Shown here: positions 1-8,725 of the stretch, in pieces
How the letters are laid out: each line of letters starts with the position of its first letter
How positions within the stretch are numbered: position 1 is the stretch's first letter
Assembly: GCA_003427395.1 (NCBI GenBank)
Contig: BFEA01001195.1
Location: 53,037-77,397, forward strand
Source of the DNA: Chara braunii
Taxonomy: Eukaryota; Streptophyta; Charophyceae; Charales; Characeae
Direction of reading: 5' to 3'
Length of the DNA: 24,361 nt
Position numbers and translations under genes: made by a program
Notes under the pieces: generated by a model
The model's database searches: none
What the model was told of the DNA's origin: nothing
Seen by the model: only the letters and a program-made list of their open reading frames with translations

Positions 1-244
1 GAGGATGTGCGTAGGTGAAGGCCTCACGCTGATTTCCCGCGTGCGCTCTCGCTTGAGTGTGGCGAGGCCGCAAAGAAAGTCTGCCGCGTGGCCTCGGCCG
101 CGGCCGAGGGTGCCAGATAGTCTGTACGTTGTGGCACTTTTTCCAGTTGAACCTTTTCGGGCGACCAGAAAGCCAAAAGGCTGTCAGACACGATTTCGGT
201 GAAATTTTACAATAATTAAGACAAATTAAATAAAAGGCTAATAA
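1..244. other. Left flank, no gene recognised
   Basis: This stretch lies outside the giant inverted repeat and has no counterpart beyond the right arm. The first 180 bases are GC-rich and the last 45 are AT-rich. One short open frame crosses it but shows no recognisable motif. Its only distinctive structure is a perfect GC-rich palindrome at 92-109. It may be genomic DNA or another repeat into which the left X inserted; the sequence does not decide. Confidence 0.5.
92..109. repeat. 18-bp perfect palindrome
   Basis: CCTCGGCCGCGGCCGAGG is its own reverse complement, made only of G and C apart from one T and one A. It could form a cruciform or be a symmetric binding site. No function can be assigned. 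Confidence 0.85.
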
Positions 245-620
245 TGGAGCTTCCTTAAGCCGCTCCAGCCGAGAGCGCCAGCCATCCCTTTCGCGAGCAC
301 CTACGACAGGATAGGGCCTACGCGAGGCACAACTTGCCTCCACCTTACGGGAGCTGTCACCTCCCTTCCGTGGGCGTATCCCCGTCGAGCTACTAGTCCA
401 CAGTACGAAAGCTAATCAGTTGCAATCGTAGAGGTGGAGCAGCCGATGGCGTTTCTCGTTCGCTGTAGCATAGGGGGTACGCGCGGTAATACGCCTATCG
501 GGCCCGCACGGGAGTCGACATCTTGGGGGGCTGAGGTCCCAATGCGACTTGTCGTCAATCGACTAGGATGCATCCCACACACCACGCGCACACCACTTTA
601 CGAACACAAAAATGAAACAT

Positions 621-642
621 ACACACACACACACACACACAC
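621..642 (+). repeat. (AC)11 microsatellite
   Basis: Eleven AC dinucleotides in a row. The matching part of the right arm (about 23215-23265) is a longer, interrupted GT-rich stretch, so the two copies have diverged here by repeat slippage. Confidence 0.95.
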
Positions 643-788
643 ATAACTTTCCAATACGGAAATCGAATAGGCGTCGCACGCGAGACTTAGTATAAAACAG
701 CGCAAACGCAAGGCTAACACATATCGACTCGCAATGCAAGCGTACGCAAGCGGTCGCAATGATGACATACTATGTAGTGCCCATAATC

Positions 789-901
789 AAGTGGTCTCTC
801 GTGGATCCGAGAACCGCTTATGACACTCAAGTGTCAGACTCGAAGCGTCGTGAAGGTCTAATCCCTCACGACATTGCACGGCTGAAGGAATAGTCGTGCA
901 A
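789..901 (+). promoter_or_regulatory. Cluster of four adjacent stem-loops upstream of TATA
   Basis: Four hairpins lie nearly end to end. (1) 789-795 and 797-801 pair with 813-819 and 808-812, with C796 bulged. (2) 821-836 is a perfect inverted repeat, TGACACT/AGTGTCA. (3) 847-856 pairs with 863-872 around the loop TCTAAT, ten positions with one A.C mismatch. (4) 874-883 pairs with 892-901, ten positions with one G.T wobble. The same hairpins occur in the right arm at about 22922-23030. They sit 150-260 bp upstream of the TATA box, the U3 position if X is an LTR. Role unknown. Confidence 0.6.
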
Positions 902-1051
902 CCGCCACGAAACCTCTGGCCTTTGGCCTGAGTGTCTCGACAAGCAAGGCAAATAGGCTATGCACGGGGGCAAATTCCTTCCCTGCAGAGTCTAGAGCTT
1001 GGGATGTCTTGGACAAGGACCTTGGATCCCGGCCCAGGACCAACGTCCGAC

Positions 1052-1059
1052 TATAAAAA
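1052..1059 (+). promoter_or_regulatory. Candidate TATA box of X, left copy
   Basis: TATAAAAA is preserved in the right arm as its reverse complement at 22756-22763. About 22 bases downstream is a hairpin, AAAAGGG at 1081-1087 with CCCTTTT at 1093-1099, near where transcription would be expected to start. A TATA box followed by a short hairpin recurs at 6095 and 16457 in this window. Confidence 0.55.
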
Positions 1060-1558
1060 TCTCAAAAAAAGCAAAAGGATAAAAGGGGATCTCCCTTTTC
1101 TCTCAAATCATAACTTGGTTAACCCTTATGCTCAATTACAATAGGCCTCTCAAATACTCCGGGCACTTATAAGTATATAAGGGTTAATTATATAGGACGA
1201 GCACTTCTTACAGTCACAGTGAGGCTCCTCTCAGCCATATATATATGTTATCGCAGGCAGTCTCATCCAGAAGCCGAACCACAACCATACCTGCAATCAC
1301 ATCAAAGATTCATCCAGAAGTCCAAGCACTACACGGGGTCAACTTCAACCATTCCTTGCACAGATAACACTCGCTTTATCCATACAAGCCTCACTCGTGC
1401 GACTCTTAAATAAATACTCAGTACTTTCGTTGGATGACCATTCAATACAGTCCGGGTAAAAACACAACAAAACAGTTTAATCACAAAGCTAAAGCCTTTA
1501 GGTTGAGTGGCAGGAGTGAATTGGAGTTGAATCGTAAACCAACAAATCGGCAACCGGC

Positions 1559-1597
1559 CTGTTATCAGTGATAACAGAAAATGATCCTCGTAGGATC
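1559..1597. repeat. Twin palindromes in X, left copy
   Basis: Two inverted repeats stand side by side: CTGTTATCAGTGATAACAG at 1559-1577 and GATCCTCGTAGGATC at 1583-1597 (6-bp arms around CGT). Both are kept in the right arm at 22238-22256 and 22218-22232. The first loosely resembles the initiator tRNA-Met primer site of plant retrotransposons, but the match is too poor to claim. No protein-binding role can be assigned from sequence. Confidence 0.8.
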
Positions 1598-2062
1598 AGG
1601 ATGAAACCAGTCCAAGTCCTGAAACGAATGTCCAAAAAATGCCTGTGCCATAAGACAGGTGAATGCCTAAGCTAAATCATCAGCATATGGGGGATAAACC
1701 TCCATAGCATATTCTCACTCAAAGCTACATGCTACCTATGTCCAAACCTACCTCTAAGCCAGTGCCCAAAGCAAAGGTAGACTAATGACAGAATCTCCTC
1801 TATTCAGGGTGGACCGCCAGGATCGCCACCTGTCAAAATATAATCTAACTCCCCAAATCAAGAAAATTTTAGCAGCGCTTCCCGTTCAAACTATAATCTA
1901 ACTCCTCTAAGTCTAAATTTTAACAGCTCAGCCTCCTCGTTCAGAAACCAAAGAAACTGAGAAGGCCCAAAAAGAAAACAAGGCAACTCAAGGCACCAAA
2001 ACTTATTGAATGCCCTGAGCCCCTGAAAATCAACCACAGTCAAACCCTCGCAAGTCAGAGCA

Positions 2063-2246
2063 GTCAGGTCACCTAAACTTATAGAGCGTCCTGACCCTCC
2101 ATGCAATTCACAGCGCCCGGTCTCCCCAAACTTGTGGGGACATCCTAGCCTCTAGAGCTTCAGGCCACCTAAACTTATAGAGCGGCCTGAGGCTCCAAGC
2201 AATCCAAAAATAAACAAAGCGCTGGGCTTCCCCAAACTTATGGGGA
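2063..2246 (+). repeat. Array of four hairpins with shared loop, left copy
   Basis: Four stem-loops share the loop core AAACTTA/G: 2063-2068 with 2090-2095 (GTCAGG/CCTGAC); 2123-2128 with 2135-2140 (TCCCCA/TGGGGA); 2155-2166 with 2184-2195 (12 positions, one T.G wobble); and 2229-2234 with 2241-2246 (TCCCCA/TGGGGA). Two of them have the longer loop ACCTAAACTTATAGAG. The stems differ in sequence while the loop is kept. The right arm has the same four plus about five more. Confidence 0.75.
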
Positions 2247-2466
2247 CCTTTTAGCCTTAACGACCCAGTCAATCTACACACAATACAGCCTCCCTCCAAA
2301 CTTTCCCCCAGATGCACCCTTCTTTCACAATCTGCCTTCGGCCAAACAACAAATTGAAATTGAGATTGCACACGCGTTCCTTTACTGAATCTGAATTCAA
2401 ATCCCGAAAATCAAACCAAAGTCAAAGTACAGGATGCATGCAATGCAATCAGTCAAACATAAGAAG

Positions 2467-2489
2467 AAGTATAAATAAGGGTTATACTT
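2467..2489 (+). promoter_or_regulatory. Second TATA-like site inside a hairpin
   Basis: TATAAATA at 2470-2477 lies within an inverted repeat, AAGTATA (2467-2473) and TATACTT (2483-2489). Just downstream, 2502-2513 pairs with 2525-2536 (GGAG, one mismatch, CAGGGAA). The right arm keeps the second hairpin, but its TATA has become TATAGATA. This could be an internal promoter or only a structured element; the loss in the other copy lowers confidence. Confidence 0.3.
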
Positions 2490-3479
2490 AGGTGTATAGA
2501 GGGAGTCAGGGAATTACCATGCAGTTCCCTGCCTCCATGAGTCCTCCTGGGTACCGGCAGAGCTCCCGCAATCGGTGGGGCGAACCTCCCACAAAGGCCT
2601 TGGCGCGGATTACGGGTGGCAATCCCGCCTGCCGCCTTCCTCTCGTAACCAACAGTCTGGACTTAGAGTTAGAAGGGCAGATAGAGAACGGTTTGAGATT
2701 CTCAGATCCAAGGAGGGTGCTCTCAGACTCGCAGGAGAGGGCCTTGATTCCTTGGTTCGACTAACGGCCCCGCAATGGCAGCCAAGCAACGCCCGCCTGG
2801 TCAGACCAAAGTAAACTGCCGAGCCCAACCCACCTGACGAACCCCCAAGTTGCAGCAATAACCCCCTCTTTTAGCACCGAGCCGCTACTTCCATTCAAGA
2901 CGTGAGTATGTCGTAACCAGTTCTAGCATAACACGATGCGCACAACGATCATGTGTAGTAGTCAGTCGCCGTAACAGTGCGCAATGCCAATATGAAGTCC
3001 GCAATGTTGCGCCTGGGAAGTGCATGAGTGCTTAACACCATACACAGTAAACACGCCGTCCCAACACTGCGACAGAGTGCAACAAGACTTCCAAATGCTC
3101 AATTTTACAGTCCTAACCTAGTAGCCACAACGATATCAGGATGCGGCAGCATAAGGACGCAGCGAAGTTCAATCATCAACAAGAAAGTGACATACAACAA
3201 CTGTTAAGTACTAACAACCTCTATTATCTAGTGGTTTTGCAGCAGGGAAGGCTCCGTGGAGTGTTCATTCACCCGCAAAGAAGCGTGTAATGATGAGCAG
3301 TCCCGAAAATACACAGCGCTGCACCCCCGGAAATGCACAGTGCTGCACACTCGGAAGTACACGGTCAGTACTGCTTGGTAGGACGGCGTTGGCCTCGACA
3401 GCGGTGACCCTTCCTGGTAAGTTTTCTGTTTCATTGCCTTGCCTGCGACAGTTTGAACAGAAATGATGGGCAAAGTCAA

Positions 3480-4930
3480 TTACACCTTTCCGTTAAAACG
3501 CGGACAGGTGCACGCACTAGCGCACGACCCCCTTTTCCCCCACTCCTTACTATCCTACTTCCTGCGCACTCTCTCTCACCTACTCCCCTCTCTTCCCAGT
3601 TTGACCCCGAGTGCCGGATCGCCCACCCCGGAATATCCTTCCTAATACCCGTCCCCTATCTAATTCTATGAAGGGCCGACGAAAGCAACACTCCGACTTC
3701 AAGTCCCTCGTCGCCCACCATAGCTTAGCGCAGCCCGTTTCATTCTAGCCCCCCGTTTACTAACTTATAGGCGATTCTGATCCCGTCATCTGGTTCGCCC
3801 TGCACTTAAACCTTAGATCAACACCTTACCCCGCCCGAATCCGTCGAAAGTCGGGCGAGATACAATTGCTCTCCTTTTTCTCCATCCGGCCATGGCTCCC
3901 TGGTATACCTATTTTCTCTGCTAACCTCCATTCCACTAATCTAGAGCCAGAACTAACCTCACTGTCTAACTCGCCCGGGGCAAAAACCCCCGGATCATCT
4001 CCTTCCCCTCCTTAATCCGCCCCCAATCAGTTATGCTTCTACTCCTCCGCTGCACCCGGACTCCCCGCCCGCCATCGTTTCTTTCTTTTTGGACGAACCT
4101 AGCAGGGGCCCATGTTCAGGTCCGTCCGCCTATTTCCAACACTCAGTCCTTCCGCACTCGTCGCCCGCTCGGTCTACAGGTCGGCTTTCCGCCCCGCCAT
4201 CCCCCCTCTCTCCACTATATGCACCCGGTGCCAAATCCCACCCGGGTTCATCCGCCCTCCTTGCTGCCTTACGTTCGTTTCTACTGCGCTGCCTCTTCGC
4301 CCGCTGCCCTCTTTCGGCTGCGCTTCACCCCGCATGTACCTGCCGCAGGGTCCCCAACCGATTCGTCTGCCTCTTCTCCCTACGCACGCCTTCGTCTGTT
4401 CTTCCACCATCTCCCGCTGTGCTGTGGTCGTCACCCCACCACCTCTACGCCTCAGCCCGGGTTGACGTCAGCCTGACCCTCCAACGCTGCGGGGTCTGAC
4501 GGTCAGTCGAATGCTCGGGGAAACGGAAACACTCCGCCGTCGGCCCTTTCCGAATTTATGTGTGTTGCCTTTGCGCACGGTTGAGCACATCTGCGCTGTA
4601 TCGTTCCAATCTTTACGAATGTCCCGAAGGATTCGCCCGGAGCAACATGCCCTGCGGCCCCGCCCGAAGCCGCTCGACCTCTCCCCCGGCTTTTGCGCGC
4701 ACCTACCCTAGTTCCCGTCCGGGTCCTACCCCGGGTTTTCTTGCTGCATGTGTCACTCCTCCGTGGCCGATCATGCGGACCTCCCTGGTGGCGTCCTGTT
4801 CAGGGCAGTGCCCCGCGATAGTTCCCAAGGCCACCCGGCCCCTTTCCTTGCCCCTTTTGCATGTGCACCTTAACCTGTCTCACGTCCTGATTCAATCCCA
4901 GCACACTGGCCCCTGCGCAGCGGCTACACA
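3480..4930. other. Pyrimidine-rich stretch of X, no gene called
   Basis: The + strand here is strongly enriched in C and T, with frequent runs such as CCCCTTTTCCCC; the right arm shows the same as purine enrichment at about 17760-19200. Several overlapping open frames result from this bias, the longest ATG-started one at 4033-4476, encoding a Pro/Ser/Arg-rich 147-residue product. The matching frame in the right arm is 173 residues. Composition is low-complexity and no domain is visible, so I read these as chance frames. Confidence 0.55.
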
Positions 4931-5628
4931 TGCCTGTTATTTCAACAGTTCATGAGTGTACTTATCGAACAAAGCCCATGGGGCCTGCCACGCCCTCGGC
5001 ACTCCGGCGAGGCCACACAAACAGTTTATAATCGCACTTCAAGCGACCTCGCAAATACAACGCACCCCCACGTGCTCCTACCGTAGTCCCTCGTCCCAAA
5101 ACGGGACGCGATAGCGAAGGGACCCAGAACAATAAAATAACGGTGACGTCGGGGAACCGCGGGATCGCAGGCACCTTGCCAGCCCCGCGGACTGGGCCCG
5201 CCGCCGCACCCATAAGCAAAACCGAGGGGGATAGCCCCACAGGGCCCTCAACCCCTCAGGCTTTCGCTCCACAGTACTCCGTTGCCGCCGCGCTGACGCC
5301 CGCTGGCCTTGATCCCCGAACTTCTATAGTAACAGTCCGCTGTCATAACCCATAGGGCATTGCCCAAGCGTGAGACCAGCACCCGCCGAGTACCATACAA
5401 GGCAGTGCGACGCGGCGCTTTGGGCCGACGGAACGACTGTGCAGCTCCCAGTGCCCGCGCCGGCTTGCTTATACCGTGCCATAATTGCCCCGCGCACCAC
5501 CCTACGACCCCCCGCTCACTGCACGAAGTCACGCCGTCGTTGCTGATGTCATCGTCGGGGTCGATCTCCGCACACGCACTTGACTCGGTCAACGTACCAA
5601 TCAAAAAAAATATCCCTAGTTCCTACTT

Positions 5629-5638
5629 AATAAATAAA
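5629..5638 (+). terminator. Candidate polyadenylation signals of X, left copy
   Basis: Two overlapping AATAAA hexamers lie about 250 bp before the end of X on the strand that carries the TATA box at 1052. The same arrangement appears on the minus strand of the right arm at 17063-17072. Signal and orientation fit a transcript running most of the length of X, but AT-rich context makes chance occurrence possible. Confidence 0.35.
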
Positions 5639-5848
5639 TATTAATAATATCCTTAAACAAAACTACTGATGTCCGCGCCGACTTTATGATCAACAACAGA
5701 AAAGAATCACGCTCGCCTTAAACCTGCGTGCCCACGCACTCTTTATTGTAGTCACCCACCNAATCAACATAATCACAGACACAGCCGCGCCTAGCGCGAT
5801 ATANTTAAACTTTAAACCAAAACTATTTTGTGTCNCTTGCNAAAANCA

Positions 5849-5878
5849 GGGCGGATACCCTTGTCAGGGTATTCGCCC
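5849..5878. repeat. Terminal hairpin of X, left copy
   Basis: GGGCGGATACCCT at 5849-5861 pairs with 5866-5878 around the loop TGTC, 13 pairs including one G.T. It ends 5 bases before the CA terminus of X. The right arm keeps it at 16823-16852, with one mismatch. A stem-loop this close to an element end suggests a role in end recognition, or a recombination site, but this is inference. Confidence 0.7.
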
Positions 5879-5883
5879 CGACA

Positions 5884-6214
5884 ACGGGCCTTAGCTTGTG
5901 AAGTTGTCGAGCCCCTTGGTGAGGCCGAACTCGAAACGTCTTATGACTGTGCATCCATGAGTCACTCATAGCCAGACCTGACGCTCATACCTGACAATCG
6001 AGACCAAGGAAGGATCTAACAGTCAGGTGTGGAGGTCCGACACCCACAACAAAGACTCTATTGCCGACCGAACCCGGTAAAGCGCTTGAAAAGGTGTAAA
6101 TAAGGGTGGAGGCTATGCCTCACCTCGGGTACCAGACAACCCCGCATCTAGGCAGTTTTCTCGTCTTGATTAACTGAGTCCATGGGTTGCTGAGAGGGGG
6201 GACGTAAAGGGGGA
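5884..6214 (+). mobile_element. LTR-like promoter fragment
   Basis: Beginning at TGTCGAGCCCC (5907) this stretch resembles the start of a Ty3/gypsy LTR. TAAATAAG at 6096-6103 is a TATA-like site followed at once by a hairpin (6105-6124, GGTG-AGGC with GCCTCACC, one bulged G). No second copy is present in the window and no primer site follows, so only a fragment can be proposed. It abuts the inner end of the left X. Confidence 0.3.
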
Positions 6215-6484
6215 ATGAGTGTGTCCTTTACAACATCTTGCTTTGTCAGTGGAGTGCATGACAAATATGGATCTTTCCGATTTTCAGTTCTCTACTGTAA
6301 ATTGTACCCTTGGATAGGAGGGGGTGAGGACACTTTAAGGTCGACATACTCTTTGTGCCAAGATAGAAAGGAAGGCTGGGAGGACAAGGCAGTTGAGGAC
6401 ATGCAACACTGCCTAAAACAGATGAGAGAAAGTGCGTTGGAATTAGTGAGAGGTCAAAAAAGCATTGCATACAAAAGGGCATGA
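6215..6484 (+). pseudogene. Unrecognised open frame, possible retroelement relic
   Basis: An ATG-started frame of 89 codons. The first half shows no motif. The second half is strongly helical and charged, with a segment of acidic, Gln and Lys/Arg residues (about residues 48-89) ending IAYKRA. In Ty3/gypsy Pol proteins a similar Arg/Lys-rich helix links the integrase core to the C-terminal barrel, and in another frame the following bases read HEVVVSF, which would suit that position. This similarity is of general type only. No catalytic integrase residues are present nearby, so I leave it as a relic of uncertain origin. Confidence 0.2.
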
Positions 6485-6530
6485 AGTGGTTGTATCATTC
6501 GCCAGATGTACTCCATGGAGTTGTCGAGAC

Positions 6531-6669
6531 CCGTTGCTGTTGACGAAACATGGTTGGTTCCAACCGGACCTATTCATCAACCTTCAGCAGTTATACGTCC
6601 CCGTTGCTGTTGACGAAACATGGTTGGTTCCAACCGGACCTATTCATCAACCTTCAGCAGTTATACGTC
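6531..6669. repeat. Perfect 70-bp tandem duplication
   Basis: The 69 bases from CCGTTGCTGTTG to TTATACGTC occur at 6531-6599 and again at 6601-6669 without a mismatch. Because surrounding DNA is old and diverged, a perfect duplication must be recent or an assembly artefact. Confidence 0.95.
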
Positions 6670-6699
6670 GTTAGTAATGACCCAATCAGCATCAGGCAT

Positions 6700-7200
6700 A
6701 AACAATTGTGGATCTCAAGCATCCCGACCAACATCAAGCACTCGGTCCGTTATCAGTCAGTCTAATGTCGACGGCAAAATTGTGCTAGTCTAGTCAACAG
6801 CAAGTGATTATTATCTCAGACTGCTGGCACCTATCAGTTCGACCAGCGGACAGTGGTCAACTCAATCAGTGGTCAATGTCGGCTAAATCTGTTAATGGTA
6901 ATTGTTGACCAGTTATCAGTCAGCAAGTGCCTATCAACTACCAGTCACTCTAGTTAAGGCCCGATCAGTGTTATCTGCAAGTGCAACCAGTTTATCCGAC
7001 GAGTGGCATCAGCCTGTTGGCCAGCGCTATCTGGGTCAGTCTGTCACTTCACACTCTGGGACTCGTGATGGCTGCCTACCTCGAGCTCGTGATCCCCTCG
7101 AGACAAAATTGTAGTATACATATTCACTACCCGGCAATACAGATCACGGAGAAATCATGCCTAGTGATGGGGCGCTAGTGATAAAGTGTCGGGTAAACAG
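6700..7200. repeat. Degenerate CAGT-rich repeats, no gene
   Basis: Short variants of TATCAGT, CCAGT and GGTCAA recur many times between about 6740 and 7060 without a fixed period. This looks like an old, scrambled simple repeat. From about 7060 to 7200 nothing recognisable is visible. Confidence 0.4.
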
Positions 7201-7548
7201 AGACAAAAGGGAAGCGTGTGCCGGGATATCGAAATCCGTAAGCAACCTCTGAGGGAACATGCGGTCAGGATAGCAGGTTAGAGGAAACTTATTGAGTATA
7301 TATTTTTATGATTGTAATGGGAGGTTGCATAGCACTGGCTCATGCTTGGAGACGGTGGAACAGGCCAGATCAAAGCTCGGATGAGAGCAAAAACGTGTTT
7401 AAATTCCCTTGCCATCATTTCTCCTCTTAGTGACGCTACATAACCCGCAGTTCGTTCAGCGTCTTTCCGCCAGCAAGTGAATGACACATAGTGACTTGTC
7501 AACTCAGCGACGATCAATTTTGAGTGGTACCCGAAGTTCTTTGCAATG
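7201..7548. other. No recognised feature
   Basis: A minus-strand open frame crosses this stretch but has no domain or motif that I recognise. Nothing else stands out. Confidence 0.4.
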
Positions 7549-7790
7549 AATCAGTTCCCGGTTAAGCAGTGCATCAATTTTCAGTCAAACATTTAGTGAG
7601 TTTTCAGTCAAGCAATTAATCAGTTCTCAGCCAAACATTTAATCAGTTTTCAGTCAAGCAATTAATCAGTTCTCAGCAAAGCGATCAATCAGTTCTCAGC
7701 CAAATATTTAATGAGTTTTCAGTCAAGCAATTAATCAGTTCTCAACAAAGCAATCAATCAGTTCTCATTCAAGCATTCAATGAGTACTTG
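7549..7790 (+). repeat. 23-bp minisatellite, about ten units
   Basis: Units of about 23 bp begin AATCAGTT or AATGAGTT and continue CTCAG or TTCAG. Two unit types largely alternate, one ending CCAAACATTT and the other TCAAGCAATT, giving a 46-bp higher-order period in the middle of the array. The first units and the last are degenerate, as expected of array edges. Confidence 0.9.
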
Positions 7791-8158
7791 AGCTACATGC
7801 GAGCGGCCAACNAGCACTCGAGCATCGTTTAAACGGGCATTTAGCCAGTGATCACGCGTAAGTTAATCAAAGCTTTCAGTTGGCATACAAGTCACGTTTT
7901 ATCCAACACTTGGTTGTCTGAGCTAACTGAAGCTTAGTGCTCGGTCGATCGAGCTATTTGGGGTTTCAAATTAGAATCGATTAGGGTTTGATCATTTCAT
8001 TCGCTCCGGAGATCAGCCCGAACCTGACAGTGTTCTCATTAAAAGACACAGTTCAACATTAANCTCTATTTCAATTCATAAGTANTGTGCAATCATTTCC
8101 AGTTCCGANGACTNNCCTTGCCAGCCTCAACAGGATAGCTTCAAAAGATGCTTTCTAA
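7791..8158. other. Intervening DNA with ambiguous bases, no gene
   Basis: No open frame or repeat stands out. Six unresolved bases lie between 7812 and 8116, suggesting a region where reads from different repeat copies were merged. Confidence 0.4.
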
Positions 8159-8725
8159 TACCAGTATATCAGCGCAGTCGGTTTCAAACAAGGTGAATTC
8201 TCCATCTTTGTAGTTCACACGGAGTTAGCAGGAGACACTATTCATGATCGGCGGATTTATCTGAAAAAGGAGAAGGAAACCCATGAGCACTTCGATTTAG
8301 TCTGGGTCGCAGCGGCCAGATACCTCAAAGAGAGAGAGAGGGTACAAAACTGATTCGTAGCTTTGGGCCGAAGCTCTATACTGACTATCCCACTATCCCA
8401 AGCCTCCAGTACCCTTCACTCTCATAGACAGCTCTTGTTGGGGCGACCTGGTAGACTTGGCAAAGAGGTACATTTCCCCTGCAGTAATCGAATACGAGCC
8501 AGTCACCGAGCAGTGAGAGTTCCGACATCTCAGGAGAGGGATTTTTTCCAAGTCAGATCTTCCTACTCTATGGGAGGAGTTACGTGCCATGACTGACTTT
8601 CGAGTCTTGAGTCTTGGGTGGAAATGTTTGAAACTTGCGGGCTTTAGGTGGCTCTACATTCAGAAGCCACAATCTCACGTGATACGTAGACATGCCACAA
8701 AGCACAAGAGACACACTACTAAATG
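8159..8725 (+). pseudogene. Decayed unknown coding sequence
   Basis: Two open stretches on + read as plausible protein. The first (8159-8352, frame open after a stop at 8156) has a mixed, natural-looking composition and ends with VWVAAARYLKERERVQN before a stop. The second, in another frame from 8445, begins DLVDLAKRYISPAVIEYEPV, meets a TGA at 8514-8516, then stays open to 8725 with segments such as LPTLWEELRAMTDFRVLSLG. Neither starts with ATG. Together they look like one old gene broken by at least one frameshift and stops. I do not recognise the family; a retroelement protein or a captured host gene are both possible. Confidence 0.3.

Larger units (their letters stand above)
245..5883 (+). 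mobile_element. Element X, left copy (arm of giant inverted repeat)
   Basis: This 5.6-kb segment is the reverse complement of 16818-23620 along nearly its whole length, at roughly 90% identity in the stretches compared by eye. On + it starts TGGAGCTTCC and ends CCCCGACA, so it has the TG...CA ends of an LTR. Orientation is assigned from a TATA box at 1052 and AATAAA signals at 5629-5638. There is no primer site or polypurine tract at its edges, and the 5 bases on each side (AATAA, ACGGG) are not a duplication. It lacks about 1.1 kb present in the right copy at about 20790-21900, the break being near 1937. Open frames in it are short, Pro/Ser-rich or lack an ATG, and I do not call them genes. 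It may be a giant solo LTR, a large non-coding retroelement derivative, or an unknown type of transposon. Confidence 0.8.

Noticed and set aside
1559-1577. Palindrome as an initiator tRNA-Met primer site
   Set aside because: It matches TGGTATCAGAGC at only about two thirds of positions and is better explained as a symmetric inverted repeat.
2610-2858. 82-codon frame shared by both arms (also 19845-20093)
   Set aside because: It starts at a TTG codon and has no recognisable domain; shared length follows from the overall similarity of the arms.
4033-4476. 147-codon ATG-started frame in the pyrimidine-rich block
   Set aside because: The right-arm counterpart is 173 codons, the product is low-complexity Pro/Ser/Arg-rich, and several overlapping frames are open, so base bias explains it.
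4962-5240. 92-codon open frame shared by both arms (also 17461-17739)
   Set aside because: It is the same length in both copies but begins with GTG, not ATG, and has 11 differences in 92 residues, about what neutral divergence of the arms would give. No domain is visible.
5761-5846. Cluster of ambiguous bases as an assembly gap
   Set aside because: The N positions are single and the flanking sequence aligns without a break to the right arm at about 16855-16960, so this is base ambiguity, not a gap.
7278-7517. 79-codon minus-strand frame
   Set aside because: No motif, no homology that I recognise, and no partner ORF; likely a chance frame.
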